Shown: positions 1 to 9,074 of the stretch, piece after piece
Layout: every line of letters starts with the position of its first letter
How positions within the stretch are numbered: the first letter of the stretch is position 1
From: Planctomycetota bacterium
Lineage (GTDB): Bacteria > Planctomycetota > UBA1135 > JACQFD01
DNA length: 64,000 bases
Reading direction: 5' to 3'
Assembly (NCBI GenBank): GCA_016200225.1
Contig: JACQFD010000007.1
Coordinates: forward strand, 22,969 to 86,968
Notes under the pieces: generated by a model
Seen by the model: the letters and a program-made list of their open reading frames with translations, nothing else
What the model was told of the DNA's origin: nothing
Databases searched by the model: none
Made by a program: the position numbers and the translations under genes

Positions 1-815
1 TTCGAAATATACAGATCGCCGGTGACCGGATGCACGGCGATGCCCGTATTGTGCGTTCCGACGCGCGGAAAATAACGGCTCACGGTGTTCGTCGCGGTGG
101 CGATCTCAACGACGTCGTTGTCCGGCATTGTAAATTTAATAAAACTCACCCAGAGCGGATCTGTAGCATCGACGATCAATCCGACCTGCGGCGGCGCCGG
201 AAGATTGGGATTCGTCGGCGGCGACTGCGGCGGCGCGAGCGTCGCGGGAATGATAGTGGTGCGATTGCCCGATTGCGCGAACGTTGCATAAATGTGCGAA
301 CCGTCCGCGCTCGCCGCGAGCGCGCGCGGGTTTTCGCCGAAAACGCCGATGCTTGTAATGAACGCGTGCGTCGTTACATCAAATACTTTGACGGCGTTCG
401 AGCGGGCCGCGGTGACATAGGCCCTCTGCGGCGAGCCCGCGAAAATGACGTCGCAGGGTTCGTCTTTACAATAAATCGTGTCGATGACGATTCCCTGCGA
501 AATGGAGACGATGCTGACGCTGTCGGAAGTATGATTAACGACCCAGACTTCGTCGTTCGTGCGCGCGCGCACGGAAACGGGTTCGACGCCGACGGGAATT
601 TCACTAATAAGGCCCGGACTCGACGGTTGCGCAAGACTAAAGATCGAGAGGCGCGCGTCCGCCGTGTTGACCGCGAGAAGCAGCGTGCCGTCGGGACTGA
701 TCGCGATCGGATTGACCTGCGGGCTCTCGAAATTTACATAATTTCCGGTCTGCGCGAACGCGGCCGGCGCGGAAAGCGCGAGCGCGACTAACAATAATTT
801 CGGGGTCGATTTCAT
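1..815 (-). CDS. Secreted YncE-like beta-propeller protein, C-terminus outside window
   Basis: The minus-strand frame is open from the ATG at 815 to the window edge, giving 271 codons. The protein begins with a clear Sec signal peptide: MKSTPK, then a hydrophobic Leu/Val/Ala stretch ending at AAFAQ. After it come repeated strands of the type INPIAISPDG, SVSIVSISQG and NAVKVFDVTT, the look of YncE/surface-layer seven-bladed propellers in which each blade has an SPDG-like or N-x-V-x-V turn. A Pro-rich linker lies around residues 185-205. No catalytic residues are recognisable; propellers of this class are usually binding or scaffold proteins in the periplasm or outside the cell. It lies 129 bases downstream of the AlaX gene on the same strand and may be cotranscribed or use its own promoter. 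The function is unknown; the fold is inferred from the repeat pattern. Confidence 0.72.
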   Translation of the reverse strand, partial: MKSTPKLLLVALALSAPAAFAQTGNYVNFESPQVNPIAISPDGTLLLAVNTADARLSIFSLAQPSSPGLISEIPVGVEPVSVRARTNDEVWVVNHTSDSVSIVSISQGIVIDTIYCKDEPCDVIFAGSPQRAYVTAARSNAVKVFDVTTHAFITSIGVFGENPRALAASADGSHIYATFAQSGNRTTIIPATLAPPQSPPTNPNLPAPPQVGLIVDATDPLWVSFIKFTMPDNDVVEIATATNTVSRYFPRVGTHNTGIAVHPVTGDLYIS

Positions 816-860
816 GATATTAATGATCGTGGGGAATTTAGACGTTGACGAATCGGATCA

Positions 861-886
861 TGTCCGCAATTTGCAAGGCGCGGACA
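861..886. repeat. Inverted repeat between AlaX gene and beta-propeller gene
   Basis: TGTCCGC at 861-867 pairs perfectly with GCGGACA at 880-886 around a 12-base spacer. It sits in the 129-base gap just upstream of the propeller start. No T-tract follows on either strand, so a simple intrinsic terminator is not supported; an operator or mRNA leader hairpin is possible. Confidence 0.4.
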
Positions 887-944
887 TCGGCGGCCCAACG
901 GGAAGTCGATAAGTATGTCTGACGGACGCCCCAGTGGCGCGGGT

Positions 945-2147
945 TCATTTGCGAATAACGGCGGACGCGGCGTTTCGGATCGCCGCGGCCATGCCGCTCG
1001 CGCGGACGCCGGATCCGCGCGCGAGGACGGCGTTCCCCCCGCCTTTTCCCTCGATGAACGGCAACGCCGCCGCAAGAGCGAAAGCGCAGTCGAACCGGGG
1101 ATTCGCCGGTGCGCTGATGACGAGATGGGCGCGTCCATCCGCCACGGCGCCAATGATTGCGACACGACCCCCCTTAACAATTCCGGCGGCCAACATCGCC
1201 GCCTCGTCCGCGCCGCCCCCCTCCGCGACTTCGGAAGCCACAACCTCGGAGTTCGCCGACGCCGACACGAGGGCCGCTGCGCGAAATTCGGCGAGAGCTT
1301 CGGCGAGCGCGCGGGCACGTCGGCGGAGATCCTTTTCGCCGTTCTTTAGTTTAAGAATCGCATCGCCGACTCCGGTTGTCGATACAGATAAATCGCGGGC
1401 AAGGGCGCGCATCGCCGATCCGTTCGCGTTCGCGTCGCGCAGCGCGCGTTCGCCGCACAAGAAAACGACGCGCGTTCCGCCGCGGATCTTTTCGAGCGCG
1501 ATCGCGGCGACGGGCCCCACCTGCCCTGTGCGTCGCGGATGGGTTCCGCTGCAGGGAGTCGTATCAAATCCGTCGACTTCGACAAGTCTTAACATTTCAT
1601 CCTCGACGCCCGGTTCGCGCCTTAATTGATATTTTACCGATTCGTCGCGCGAAACTGTATGAACGCGCACCTCGCGATCCTCGAGAACGATTTGATTGGT
1701 CAATTCTACAATTTTTTCGACTTTCTCGGGAGACACGAGGCGATCCAAATCGAGCGTCGAAGTCTCCTCGCCGAAATGAACGGCCGTCGTTTGGATTCCT
1801 GCCTTCGCGAACGCGGACGAAAGGAGGTGTTGCCCGTGGTGTTGCCGCAGGTAATCGAGGCGCCTCGGAGCGTCGACGCGGCCGCGAACGGAATTTCCCG
1901 GCTCCACGCTCGCGGGCAGCGGGCTCGCGAGTCGATGAACGATCAGCGCGCCTTCCTTCCGTACATCCACGACTTGCGATCCCTCAATCGCGCCCGTGTC
2001 GTGGGGTTGGCCGCCGGATGTCGCAAAAAAAACGGTCCGATCGAGGATGATCTCTTCACCGGCGCCCGTCGAAGTCCGAGAAATTAGCTTCGCTTCCAAA
2101 TCGAACGTAAACGGTTCGGATTCGTAAAGTCGTATGGTTGCATTCAT
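945..2147 (-). CDS. Alanyl-tRNA editing protein, AlaX-L type with DHHA1 domain
   Basis: A 400-residue trans-editing hydrolase related to the editing half of alanyl-tRNA synthetase; it should deacylate Ser-tRNA(Ala) or Gly-tRNA(Ala) in the cytoplasm. The second-additional-domain zinc site is complete: HHGQH (H103 and H107) and CSGTH (C199 and H203). An N-terminal beta-rich domain with TVFFATSGGQPHDTG is typical of AlaRS/AlaX. The last 150 residues, with the Gly-rich ending GKGGGNAVLARGSG, match DHHA1, so this is the long AlaX-L/AlaX-II form. The ATG at 2147 was chosen because the family starts shortly before the LYESEPF segment; an in-frame start at 2192 would add 15 residues without family features. 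It diverges from the surface-protein gene at 2232. Confidence 0.88.
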   Translation of the reverse strand: MNATIRLYESEPFTFDLEAKLISRTSTGAGEEIILDRTVFFATSGGQPHDTGAIEGSQVVDVRKEGALIVHRLASPLPASVEPGNSVRGRVDAPRRLDYLRQHHGQHLLSSAFAKAGIQTTAVHFGEETSTLDLDRLVSPEKVEKIVELTNQIVLEDREVRVHTVSRDESVKYQLRREPGVEDEMLRLVEVDGFDTTPCSGTHPRRTGQVGPVAAIALEKIRGGTRVVFLCGERALRDANANGSAMRALARDLSVSTTGVGDAILKLKNGEKDLRRRARALAEALAEFRAAALVSASANSEVVASEVAEGGGADEAAMLAAGIVKGGRVAIIGAVADGRAHLVISAPANPRFDCAFALAAALPFIEGKGGGNAVLARGSGVRASGMAAAIRNAASAVIRK

Positions 2148-2231
2148 CGTGCGGCCACTGTGATAAAACCAAGATAGCCTCGCAAGCTGCACGCGTCCGC
2201 GAATCGTGTATTCTTGCCGGCGAATTTCAAC

Positions 2232-5021
2232 ATGATCGACCCCAAGAAATCGCAGCGCGCCGCGACCGGACTTTCGCGCATCGGCATATTAATAATCATC
2301 GTCGCAGCGGCGATCGTTCTCTGCGTTTCCGGGTATGCGCTTTTTGGCGGATCGCCGCGATCGGACGATTCCGGAAGTCTACCCGTCGAATCCGACGATT
2401 CCTCACAAAGCGCGGCCTCGCAGTCGCGGCCATTTTCGATCAAGGCGAATACTACATATAATTCGCGGCGCGTCGAGGCCACCGCCGAAATCGATCCATT
2501 CGATCAATCGACGCTGGACCCCGGCGCATTCGAATTGACGGGACGCGTCGTCGATCCTGACAAGAAACCCGTCGCAAACGCGGTCGTCCGAATGTTTGTA
2601 GCAAGTGCGATACTACAATCCACCGCTTATATCGATTCGTATCGCAATAACGGATTGCTTGTATACGAGAAACTGAAGCGTTCCGGATCTGACGGAACAT
2701 TTAAATTCCGCGGTCCGTTCACGGACGGCTGCGATTTCGCGATCACCGTCACCGCGACCGACCTCGCGCCGGGAATTTTTCATCAACAACATCTCGAAGG
2801 CGGGAAAATTACAAATATCGGCGATCTCCAACTCGCGCGCGGTTTCGAAATCGCCGGAACCGTCTTTGACCACGCAGGCAATCCGCTCCCTTCGGCTTCC
2901 GTTGGATATATATTATCGCCCTCCGAAGCATCGATCGAACGATTCCTGGAGCAGAACGAGCCTGAAGATTACAAACCGTCCGATGAAAAAGGACAATATC
3001 GAATTCAACATTTGACGGAGGGCAGGTACACGCTCATCGCGTACGCTCCCGGTTACGCGCGAGCGGCGTCGCCGCCGGTTGTTTTATCAAAAGACAAACC
3101 GCCGAGACCCGTCGATATTACTCTTGCCCTCGGCGATCAAATTGCCGGAAATATATTAAATTCCGAGGGCGGCCCCATCGCGGGCGCTAAAATCAAGGTT
3201 CGCCTCCAGTCCTCGGATCCGCAGGAAACGGGCGGCGCGCAAGCTCACTCGGACGACTCGCAGTTCTTTGATTTTCCGATCACGACGGGTTCCGATACGG
3301 AAGGCAATTTTCAAATACAAGGACTTCTCGCGAATGCTAATTATAGACTGAGCGTGTCCGCGAAGGATCATCGGGCCATGTCGATGAAGGCTTCGTCGGG
3401 GACGACGGATCTTATCATTCAGCTCAAGCCCGATTTTCAAGTGACCGGTATTGTTATAGATAAAGAAACCGGCCAGCCCGTCCCCGGCGCGCGCGTCGCG
3501 GTTTTTCGAGGGAAATTAAACGATCTGAAAAAGGGATTTTTCGCCATGCCGAAGGCCAACGCGCAGACGGATTCGGCCGGACAATTCCTCGCGCGCGACG
3601 ACGGCGCGCCCGGACCCGCGGCCGTGCTCGCGTGGGCGCCGACGTATGCGCCCGAGCTGTCGGCAACGATACAATTGACGGAAGGCGGCGAAATTCCGGA
3701 GACTAAGATTGAATTGACGCACGGCGCGGCCATCGCGGGCCGCGTCCGGATCGGCGCGTCGCGGCAGCCGATCGCGGGCGCATCATTAAACTTATATTTC
3801 TCCGGCGATCCGACGAACGTCGCGTCCGTCAGTTATAAGATTGGAGCGTTCGCCGCGCGCGCGACCTCGGATTCCGAAGGTAATTATGCATTCGACGGAC
3901 TGCTCGGGGGCAATTATATCGTCGAAGTCCGCACCGAATCGAACGGCACAGGTCGAAGCGATATCATCATGCTCGGGGCCGCCGACCGGAAAATGGGCGC
4001 CGATATCGATCTGCCGACGCCGTCCACGATCAAGGGCGTTATATTAAATAATACCGGCGAGAATCCCGTGCGCGTGATCGCGACGCGATCCGACGGCCTG
4101 ATGTCGGCGGTGTTCGCCGACGCCGAGTCGAAATTTATTATTAAGAATCTCGGAGCCGGCCAGTTCAAAGTGCGCGCGGAAAAAGTAAGCTTCAGCGACG
4201 ACGCGTCCGGCGGCACGTTCGGGCGCAAGAGCAACGCGGTGGATGTTATTTTAAAGGAAGGCGACACGATCGAACTCGTGCTCGAGGTTCCCGACTCGAA
4301 CTTCGGCAAACTCGTCGGTACGATCAACGACGCGGGCGGCCCCGGATCGGGGTATACTTTAATATTAACGAACGCGCCGCCGTCGGGGGGCGGCAAGTCG
4401 AAACAGAATATACAATTTTCAAATTACAAAACCGTCACCGCCGACGTCGACGGCTATTTTGAATTTCAAAACGTCCGCGAGGGTTCGTACCGAATATATG
4501 CAATTCCGCGCGGACGCGGAGTCGCGCCCAAAAACACGGTCGCCTCCGAGCCCGTGCAGATATTTGCAAACTCGACCGCGCGCAGCACTCTGTTCGGACA
4601 GAGCGGACCGCTCAAGGGAACCGTTTCCAAATATGACGGAACCGGCGCGGCGAATGCTAAAATTATTGCAACGGTGAACGCGGAGCGGAGCCCGACGTCC
4701 GCGCTGCCCGGCGGCACGACGTTTATGGCGAATACAAATAAACTGGGATCCTTCGATTTCGGGCGCCTGCCGGGCGGAGCGTACGATATTATTATTGAAG
4801 CGCCGGGAAGCCCGAAGAAACTCGTAACGGCCGCGATCTATGGCGGATCCGAGGACCCGATTTACGTGACGCTCGACGCCCCTCCGAATAATCCAAACAA
4901 ACCGAAACAGCAACAAAAACCGAATAATCCAAATCCGCAACAAAAAACGGGTCCGAAACCGAATCCCCAACCGCCGCCGCAGCCGCCGGGAAACACGCCG
5001 CACCGCCGCCGCCGTCAGTAA
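2232..5021 (+). CDS. Membrane-anchored protein with multiple carboxypeptidase-regulatory-like domains
   Basis: A 929-residue protein. An N-terminal membrane segment at about residues 17-37 (ILIIIVAAAIVLCVSGY) is followed by a long extracytoplasmic part. That part is built from about eight repeats of the carboxypeptidase-regulatory/CnaB-like beta-sandwich, recognisable as G-x-V-x-D-x-x-G-x-P-x-x-G-A-x-V, then a D-x-x-G-x-F-x-F turn, then a GxY segment. Examples are near residues 107-125, 215-230, 410-425 and 500-515. The last 50 residues are a low-complexity Pro/Asn/Gln/Lys tail ending in His-Arg. No enzyme domain is visible, so the role is probably surface structure or adhesion. The ATG at 2232 is preferred to a TTG at 2214. 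The next gene, 34 bases downstream, encodes a smaller relative, suggesting an operon. Two more proteins of this general type lie at 5056 and 52984. Confidence 0.78.
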   Translation: MIDPKKSQRAATGLSRIGILIIIVAAAIVLCVSGYALFGGSPRSDDSGSLPVESDDSSQSAASQSRPFSIKANTTYNSRRVEATAEIDPFDQSTLDPGAFELTGRVVDPDKKPVANAVVRMFVASAILQSTAYIDSYRNNGLLVYEKLKRSGSDGTFKFRGPFTDGCDFAITVTATDLAPGIFHQQHLEGGKITNIGDLQLARGFEIAGTVFDHAGNPLPSASVGYILSPSEASIERFLEQNEPEDYKPSDEKGQYRIQHLTEGRYTLIAYAPGYARAASPPVVLSKDKPPRPVDITLALGDQIAGNILNSEGGPIAGAKIKVRLQSSDPQETGGAQAHSDDSQFFDFPITTGSDTEGNFQIQGLLANANYRLSVSAKDHRAMSMKASSGTTDLIIQLKPDFQVTGIVIDKETGQPVPGARVAVFRGKLNDLKKGFFAMPKANAQTDSAGQFLARDDGAPGPAAVLAWAPTYAPELSATIQLTEGGEIPETKIELTHGAAIAGRVRIGASRQPIAGASLNLYFSGDPTNVASVSYKIGAFAARATSDSEGNYAFDGLLGGNYIVEVRTESNGTGRSDIIMLGAADRKMGADIDLPTPSTIKGVILNNTGENPVRVIATRSDGLMSAVFADAESKFIIKNLGAGQFKVRAEKVSFSDDASGGTFGRKSNAVDVILKEGDTIELVLEVPDSNFGKLVGTINDAGGPGSGYTLILTNAPPSGGGKSKQNIQFSNYKTVTADVDGYFEFQNVREGSYRIYAIPRGRGVAPKNTVASEPVQIFANSTARSTLFGQSGPLKGTVSKYDGTGAANAKIIATVNAERSPTSALPGGTTFMANTNKLGSFDFGRLPGGAYDIIIEAPGSPKKLVTAAIYGGSEDPIYVTLDAPPNNPNKPKQQQKPNNPNPQQKTGPKPNPQPPPQPPGNTPHRRRRQ

Positions 5022-5055
5022 TTATCAATAGTTATTCGAGGTCGCGATCGAGCCA

Positions 5056-6117
5056 ATGCAGGCCAGGAAGATATTTAGAATCATACTGGGAATATTATTA
5101 ATTCCCGTCGCATGCGCCGCGGGACTGTTTCTCGCGGGCGCGATTTCGCTGAGCCGCGGCGGCGAGCGCTCGAAAGACGCGCCGCGCGACTCGGTCATTC
5201 CGCATAGCAAGGCGCTCATGGTTCCCGCGATCGATGGAAATGTACAAATCCGCGGAAGAGTACAATTCGCCGGAGAACAGTCAAAAAAAGGCGCGACGAT
5301 CCGTCTGAGCGCCGGTTTTTTACAACTCGAAAAGACGACCGATGCCGACGGCGCGTTCTCGTTCGATCGTTTGCCGGAGGGCCAGATATCTATTGTTGCA
5401 TTTTCGGACGAACACGAACCCGTTTTCTTAACGTATCCGTCGGCTCCGGCCCACGACATTACGATTAAATTGAACCCGATCGCGAGCATCCAGCCGGCGA
5501 CGCCGCCCAAGTCGCGCGCCACCGGCGGCGTCACGCTCGCTCTCGTCGTTCCTCCCGGATACGAGCCGTCGGCAAAGTTTACAATTTACGCATTGCCCGC
5601 GGTTCGCGACGCTCGCGAGAATACTCTTTTGCCGAAGTCGGCGGAATTCGATATATCAAAACAGCAGGAATTGACAATCGACGGAATGCCGGGCGGCGAA
5701 TACTCGGTGTTCGCGGTCCCGTTCGGCAGGTCGCCCGATTCGCGGCGAGCGCTGGCGCAAACGTCGATAACCATAACTCCGGGCAAGACGGAGAGTATTA
5801 AATTAGATATTCGTTGCGCGAACTTGTCCGGAAAAATAATGAACGCGGGCAGAGGCGTGTCTCAGGCGAGAGTCCGCGCCGTGAGGCATTCCGACGGGAA
5901 AACTACGGATACGAATCCCGACCGCAGAATTGTTGAAACCGCCGAAGTCGAACTCGGTCAGACCACGACGGACGACGACGGTGGATTCTCGTTCGAAAAT
6001 CTTCCGCTCGGAAATCTACAAATCGAAGCGAATAAATCCGGCTTCGGCGCCGCAAAATCGACCGTCAATTTGGAACCGGCGGGAAGCGTCGTATCGATCG
6101 AGCTGCCGGTCAAATAA
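5056..6117 (+). CDS. Carboxypeptidase-regulatory-like domain protein, membrane-anchored
   Basis: A 353-residue protein. An N-terminal hydrophobic segment (FRIILGILLIPVACAAGLFLAG, written here in part) could be an anchor or an uncleaved signal. The rest is made of three or four beta-sandwich modules with turns such as TDADGAFSFDRLPEG and TDDDGGFSFENLPLGN, the carboxypeptidase-regulatory/CnaB-like signature. It follows the larger protein of the same class by 34 bases and is probably cotranscribed with it; the two may form one surface assembly. No catalytic motif is visible. Its 3' end faces the DUF4340 gene with only 15 bases between the two stops. Confidence 0.72.
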   Translation: MQARKIFRIILGILLIPVACAAGLFLAGAISLSRGGERSKDAPRDSVIPHSKALMVPAIDGNVQIRGRVQFAGEQSKKGATIRLSAGFLQLEKTTDADGAFSFDRLPEGQISIVAFSDEHEPVFLTYPSAPAHDITIKLNPIASIQPATPPKSRATGGVTLALVVPPGYEPSAKFTIYALPAVRDARENTLLPKSAEFDISKQQELTIDGMPGGEYSVFAVPFGRSPDSRRALAQTSITITPGKTESIKLDIRCANLSGKIMNAGRGVSQARVRAVRHSDGKTTDTNPDRRIVETAEVELGQTTTDDDGGFSFENLPLGNLQIEANKSGFGAAKSTVNLEPAGSVVSIELPVK

Positions 6118-6130
6118 CTATTACTAATAG
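6118..6130. repeat. Short AT-rich palindrome between convergent genes
   Basis: CTATTA-C-TAATAG fills almost the whole 15-base gap between the convergent stops at 6117 and 6133. The one-base loop cannot form a normal terminator hairpin, and no GC-rich stem or U-tract is present. Confidence 0.3.
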
Positions 6131-6132
6131 AG

Positions 6133-6684
6133 TCATTTCGGTCCGGCGGATCCGCCCGCGGTCGATTTGAAATAATCGGGCGCGACGTCGAATAGTTGTG
6201 AAACTTTCGGCGTCGTCACGAGCACGCGGTCGCCGGGAATCAATCTTACATAGACGCCGTCTTTCGTCGCAGTGGCATTGCCGATTTGAAATATATAGTT
6301 TTTGCCGGGAGTATAGATATCGACCTCGAGCCGCGAACCGCCGAATCCATACTCTTCAAGCGGGCCGCTCTTGCCCCCCGCGGTGACGTCCGCCATGATT
6401 CTCGCGTCGAACCGCAGATCCGAAATCGCGCGAACCACTTTCGACGCGTCCGCCTCGCCGATCGCGGGAAATTTATAAATCCAGCGGTCCTTTTCGTGCG
6501 CGATTTCATAAAGAGTATCGGCGCCGCGCTTCGCGGTGATTTTTGTTACTTTCGGAACGCTAAAATCGAAAACATCGCGCTCGCTCCGATCGTCGAATGT
6601 CTTTATATTTAAAACCAAATATAGCGTTCCCGCGCCGAGCAGAATCGCCACGATCAGGAGCGCCAGCGCCATTTTGGGATTCAT
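6133..6684 (-). CDS. DUF4340 domain membrane protein of the Gld-type ABC operon
   Basis: A 183-residue protein with a single N-terminal membrane helix at about residues 4-24 (MALALLIVAILLGAGTLYLVL in part) and a periplasmic domain of about 150 residues. The domain shows the DUF4340 pattern: ...DVFDFSVPKVTKITAKR, a W-x-Y strand, and SRLEVDIYTPGKNYIFQIGN. DUF4340 genes commonly follow GldG-like genes; the family's biochemical role is unknown, though it is assumed to be an accessory to the transporter. The ATG at 6684 overlaps the GldG-like stop by four bases (ATGA), so translation is probably coupled. An upstream in-frame start at 6852 would lie inside the preceding gene and was rejected. It is the last gene of a seven-gene operon. 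Confidence 0.8.
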   Translation of the reverse strand: MNPKMALALLIVAILLGAGTLYLVLNIKTFDDRSERDVFDFSVPKVTKITAKRGADTLYEIAHEKDRWIYKFPAIGEADASKVVRAISDLRFDARIMADVTAGGKSGPLEEYGFGGSRLEVDIYTPGKNYIFQIGNATATKDGVYVRLIPGDRVLVTTPKVSQLFDVAPDYFKSTAGGSAGPK

Positions 6685-8342
6685 CGCCGCCGCCTCCATG
6701 CGATCAGAAAGCCGAATAATGCAAAAATGCCGGGGACGCCGAAATAGGCCGCGATCAGCAATGCCTCGGCCTGCGGTTCCGTGATTGTAAACGATCGATT
6801 GTCGGGCGAGCGCGGCCGCGCCGTCGAAAGGCGGTCGCGCTTCGAGAGCCAATTGATAATATTTTGAAACAGGTCGCCGTTCGCCGGAATATCCGCAAAG
6901 GCGAAATTTGTAAAAAGCTCGTTGGAACCGGCGACGACGAGCCGGACGCCGCCGCGGGCCGCCGCTCTTGGATCATTCGAATCCGGCGGAATCTCGGCGG
7001 CGATGGCGTATGGAACGGGCCCTTTGATGTCGCCCGTTTCCGGATTGAAACTAACTTTTGGATTTGTTAAATCCGACTCGGCCCACGCGCGATCCGAACT
7101 CCACAACAATTCCGTTCGGACCAGCCGCGGCGACAGCGACGCGTTGACGCCCGCTTTGCGAACGGTGGACGCGTTCGAAATCATGATATTACTCGTCTTG
7201 AGCGGACTGACGATGGGGTGGTCGCCGAACGACTTTACTAACATAATCGTCGAACGTCCGCCCGCTTTCTTTTGACTCGAATCGATGACGCGATTTCGGC
7301 CGATTTCGATTCCATATTTCGCAAGTAACATTTCCAATCCGGTGAATCGCCCCGGATCCGCGCAAAGAAAAAGTCCGCCTCCGCGTTCGAGGAATTTTTC
7401 AATTACCATGACTTCCGGAGCCGTGAATGTTTCGGTCGGGCCCATGACGCAGACGACGGAGCTGTCGTCGGGAATTTTTAATTTCTCCAATAGAAACAAT
7501 TGTCGAACGCGCATCTTTTCCTCCAGGAGCGCGTTTTTTGCATATAACAATCCCGTGTCGAGTTTCGAATCCTCCGTATCCATTTCGCCGTGGCCGAGAA
7601 CAAAATCAATATTCGGATGTTGATCCTCGAGAAGATTAAGAATCCCGCTCGCGATCGCGTGCTCGCCGTTGAACGCCTTCTCCTGCCACGATCGAACGCG
7701 GGAAATCGTCACGGCTTCGACATGCGAAAAATTTCGAAATGGAATCAGCGATGCGCGGTCGCCGAGTTCGAGGACGATGCCGTTTTTATAATTTTCCTCG
7801 CGGGAGTCGATTTTCGTGCGCGTGATCAACTCGTGTGTCGATGCGGGATCCCGATCGGGATTGATGCGTTGATAATAAATCTGGCTCGATTCGATTTTTA
7901 ATAAATCAACCAATTCCTCGATCTCGTCGAGAATCTGCCTTCGAAGCGGAATATCATCTGTAAATAATGCGGTGATTCGCAGCGGCTTGTTGACTCGATG
8001 TAATAATTCCTGCGTTTCCCGTTCCAACGAAAACGTGCGAATATGTGTAACATCCAGCGGTCGCGGAATGAACCGCGTCGTCACGATCGCGATGAAAACC
8101 CAAATCGCGACCGCGGATATGATATAAATGGAAACCACAAATCCGATCGTCAACTTTCGCTTTCCATCGGATTTCGGCGGCGGCGGAAGCGCGGGTGCGG
8201 GCGGAGTCGGAGGAGGAGGCGGCGGCGGAGACTTGGGCGCCGGCGGAACGGGCGGCGGAGCGGCCGCGGGTATTTGCGGCTTTTCCGGCTTCTCCGGTTT
8301 TTCCGGATCCGACGGTTTTTGAGGGCCTAGTCCGAGCGCCAT
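6681..8342 (-). CDS. GldG-like auxiliary protein of ABC-2 transporter
   Basis: A 553-residue protein of the GldG/ABC_transp_aux family. The first 55 residues are a cytoplasmic low-complexity stretch rich in Pro, Lys and Glu, with repeated PEKP and PPPP blocks. A membrane helix at about 65-85 follows, then a large periplasmic domain (about 90-510) with typical segments such as ITALFTDDIPLRRQILDEI, QHPNIDFVLGHGE, GGGLFLCADPGRF and RLVVAGSNELFTNFAF. A C-terminal helix at about 525-547 ends in WRRRR. In the family, GldG works with the permease GldF and the ATPase GldA; here the corresponding genes lie immediately upstream. The family is not restricted to gliding bacteria, and no other gliding gene is visible, so gliding is not implied. 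The Pro-rich N-terminus is longer than usual. Confidence 0.85.
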   Translation of the reverse strand: MALGLGPQKPSDPEKPEKPEKPQIPAAAPPPVPPAPKSPPPPPPPTPPAPALPPPPKSDGKRKLTIGFVVSIYIISAVAIWVFIAIVTTRFIPRPLDVTHIRTFSLERETQELLHRVNKPLRITALFTDDIPLRRQILDEIEELVDLLKIESSQIYYQRINPDRDPASTHELITRTKIDSREENYKNGIVLELGDRASLIPFRNFSHVEAVTISRVRSWQEKAFNGEHAIASGILNLLEDQHPNIDFVLGHGEMDTEDSKLDTGLLYAKNALLEEKMRVRQLFLLEKLKIPDDSSVVCVMGPTETFTAPEVMVIEKFLERGGGLFLCADPGRFTGLEMLLAKYGIEIGRNRVIDSSQKKAGGRSTIMLVKSFGDHPIVSPLKTSNIMISNASTVRKAGVNASLSPRLVRTELLWSSDRAWAESDLTNPKVSFNPETGDIKGPVPYAIAAEIPPDSNDPRAAARGGVRLVVAGSNELFTNFAFADIPANGDLFQNIINWLSKRDRLSTARPRSPDNRSFTITEPQAEALLIAAYFGVPGIFALFGFLIAWRRRR

Positions 8343-8357
8343 TGTTCTATATAAATA

Positions 8358-9074
8358 TTATTTCCAACGGCGCGATTCGAGAACGCGCGTCGCGAGAAAC
8401 AGGAACAGTACGGTCGTCGATAGAAAATAAATAATGTCGTTCGTGGCGATCCGTCCCCGCAACAACGGATAAAAATGGCTCGGCATGCTGACATAAGCGA
8501 AACACCGCCGCAGCCATTCGGGAATCTCCATCCCCTCCGTCGCGCCGAGCGTTCGCAATGTAAAGAGAATCAGCGCGGACACGAGGAATGCTACAATTTG
8601 CTGCCCGGAGAGCGCGCTCGCGAAAATTCCGATCGCCGCGGCGAGCGCGCCTTCGAGGATCATCGCGCCGAAACCGGAAAGCACGGGACCGATGTCGGGA
8701 TTGCCGCCCGATACTCTTAATAATACATAAAACACGGGCAGCGGCAGAAGGCAAAATACGAAGAATGCGACGACGCCGAAGAATTTTCCGAGCACGATTT
8801 CGACGTCCCGCACGGGATCGGTTGCGAGCATTTCGATCGTGCCGTTTCGAAATTCCGAAGCGATCGATCCCATCGTGAGCGCCGGCATCATAACAGATAC
8901 GAGCCAGTACGCCGTATTTACATAAACACCGGACAAATTCGCGGAACGGCTGAAGACGGCGCTGTTCTCGAAAAAACGCGCCATGAACAGCGCGCTGACG
9001 ACGGCGACGACCCACGCGATCGGCGATAGAAAATAACCGATGAGTTCGCGGCGCAATATTATGATTGTCTTCAT
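8358..9074 (-). CDS. ABC-2 type permease (GldF-like)
   Basis: A 238-residue integral membrane protein with about six hydrophobic segments. It begins IILRRELIGYFLSPIAWVV, the hallmark start of GldF/ABC-2 permeases (RREL..YF.SP.A). The conserved region NGTIEMLATDPVRDVEIVLGK, between the second and third helices, is the interaction loop typical of this family. It would form the membrane channel with the upstream ATPase. Its ATG overlaps the ATPase stop as ATGA, and the GldG-like gene follows after 15 bases. The transported substrate is not deducible from sequence. Confidence 0.88.
   Translation of the reverse strand: MKTIIILRRELIGYFLSPIAWVVAVVSALFMARFFENSAVFSRSANLSGVYVNTAYWLVSVMMPALTMGSIASEFRNGTIEMLATDPVRDVEIVLGKFFGVVAFFVFCLLPLPVFYVLLRVSGGNPDIGPVLSGFGAMILEGALAAAIGIFASALSGQQIVAFLVSALILFTLRTLGATEGMEIPEWLRRCFAYVSMPSHFYPLLRGRIATNDIIYFLSTTVLFLFLATRVLESRRWK

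Noticed and set aside
30..791. Long plus-strand open frame opposite the partial beta-propeller gene
   Set aside because: Very Arg/Asp-rich shadow translation; the minus strand encodes a signal peptide and propeller repeats over the same bases.
1376..2050. Plus-strand 224-codon frame
   Set aside because: Arg-rich antisense shadow of the AlaX gene, whose zinc motifs are intact.
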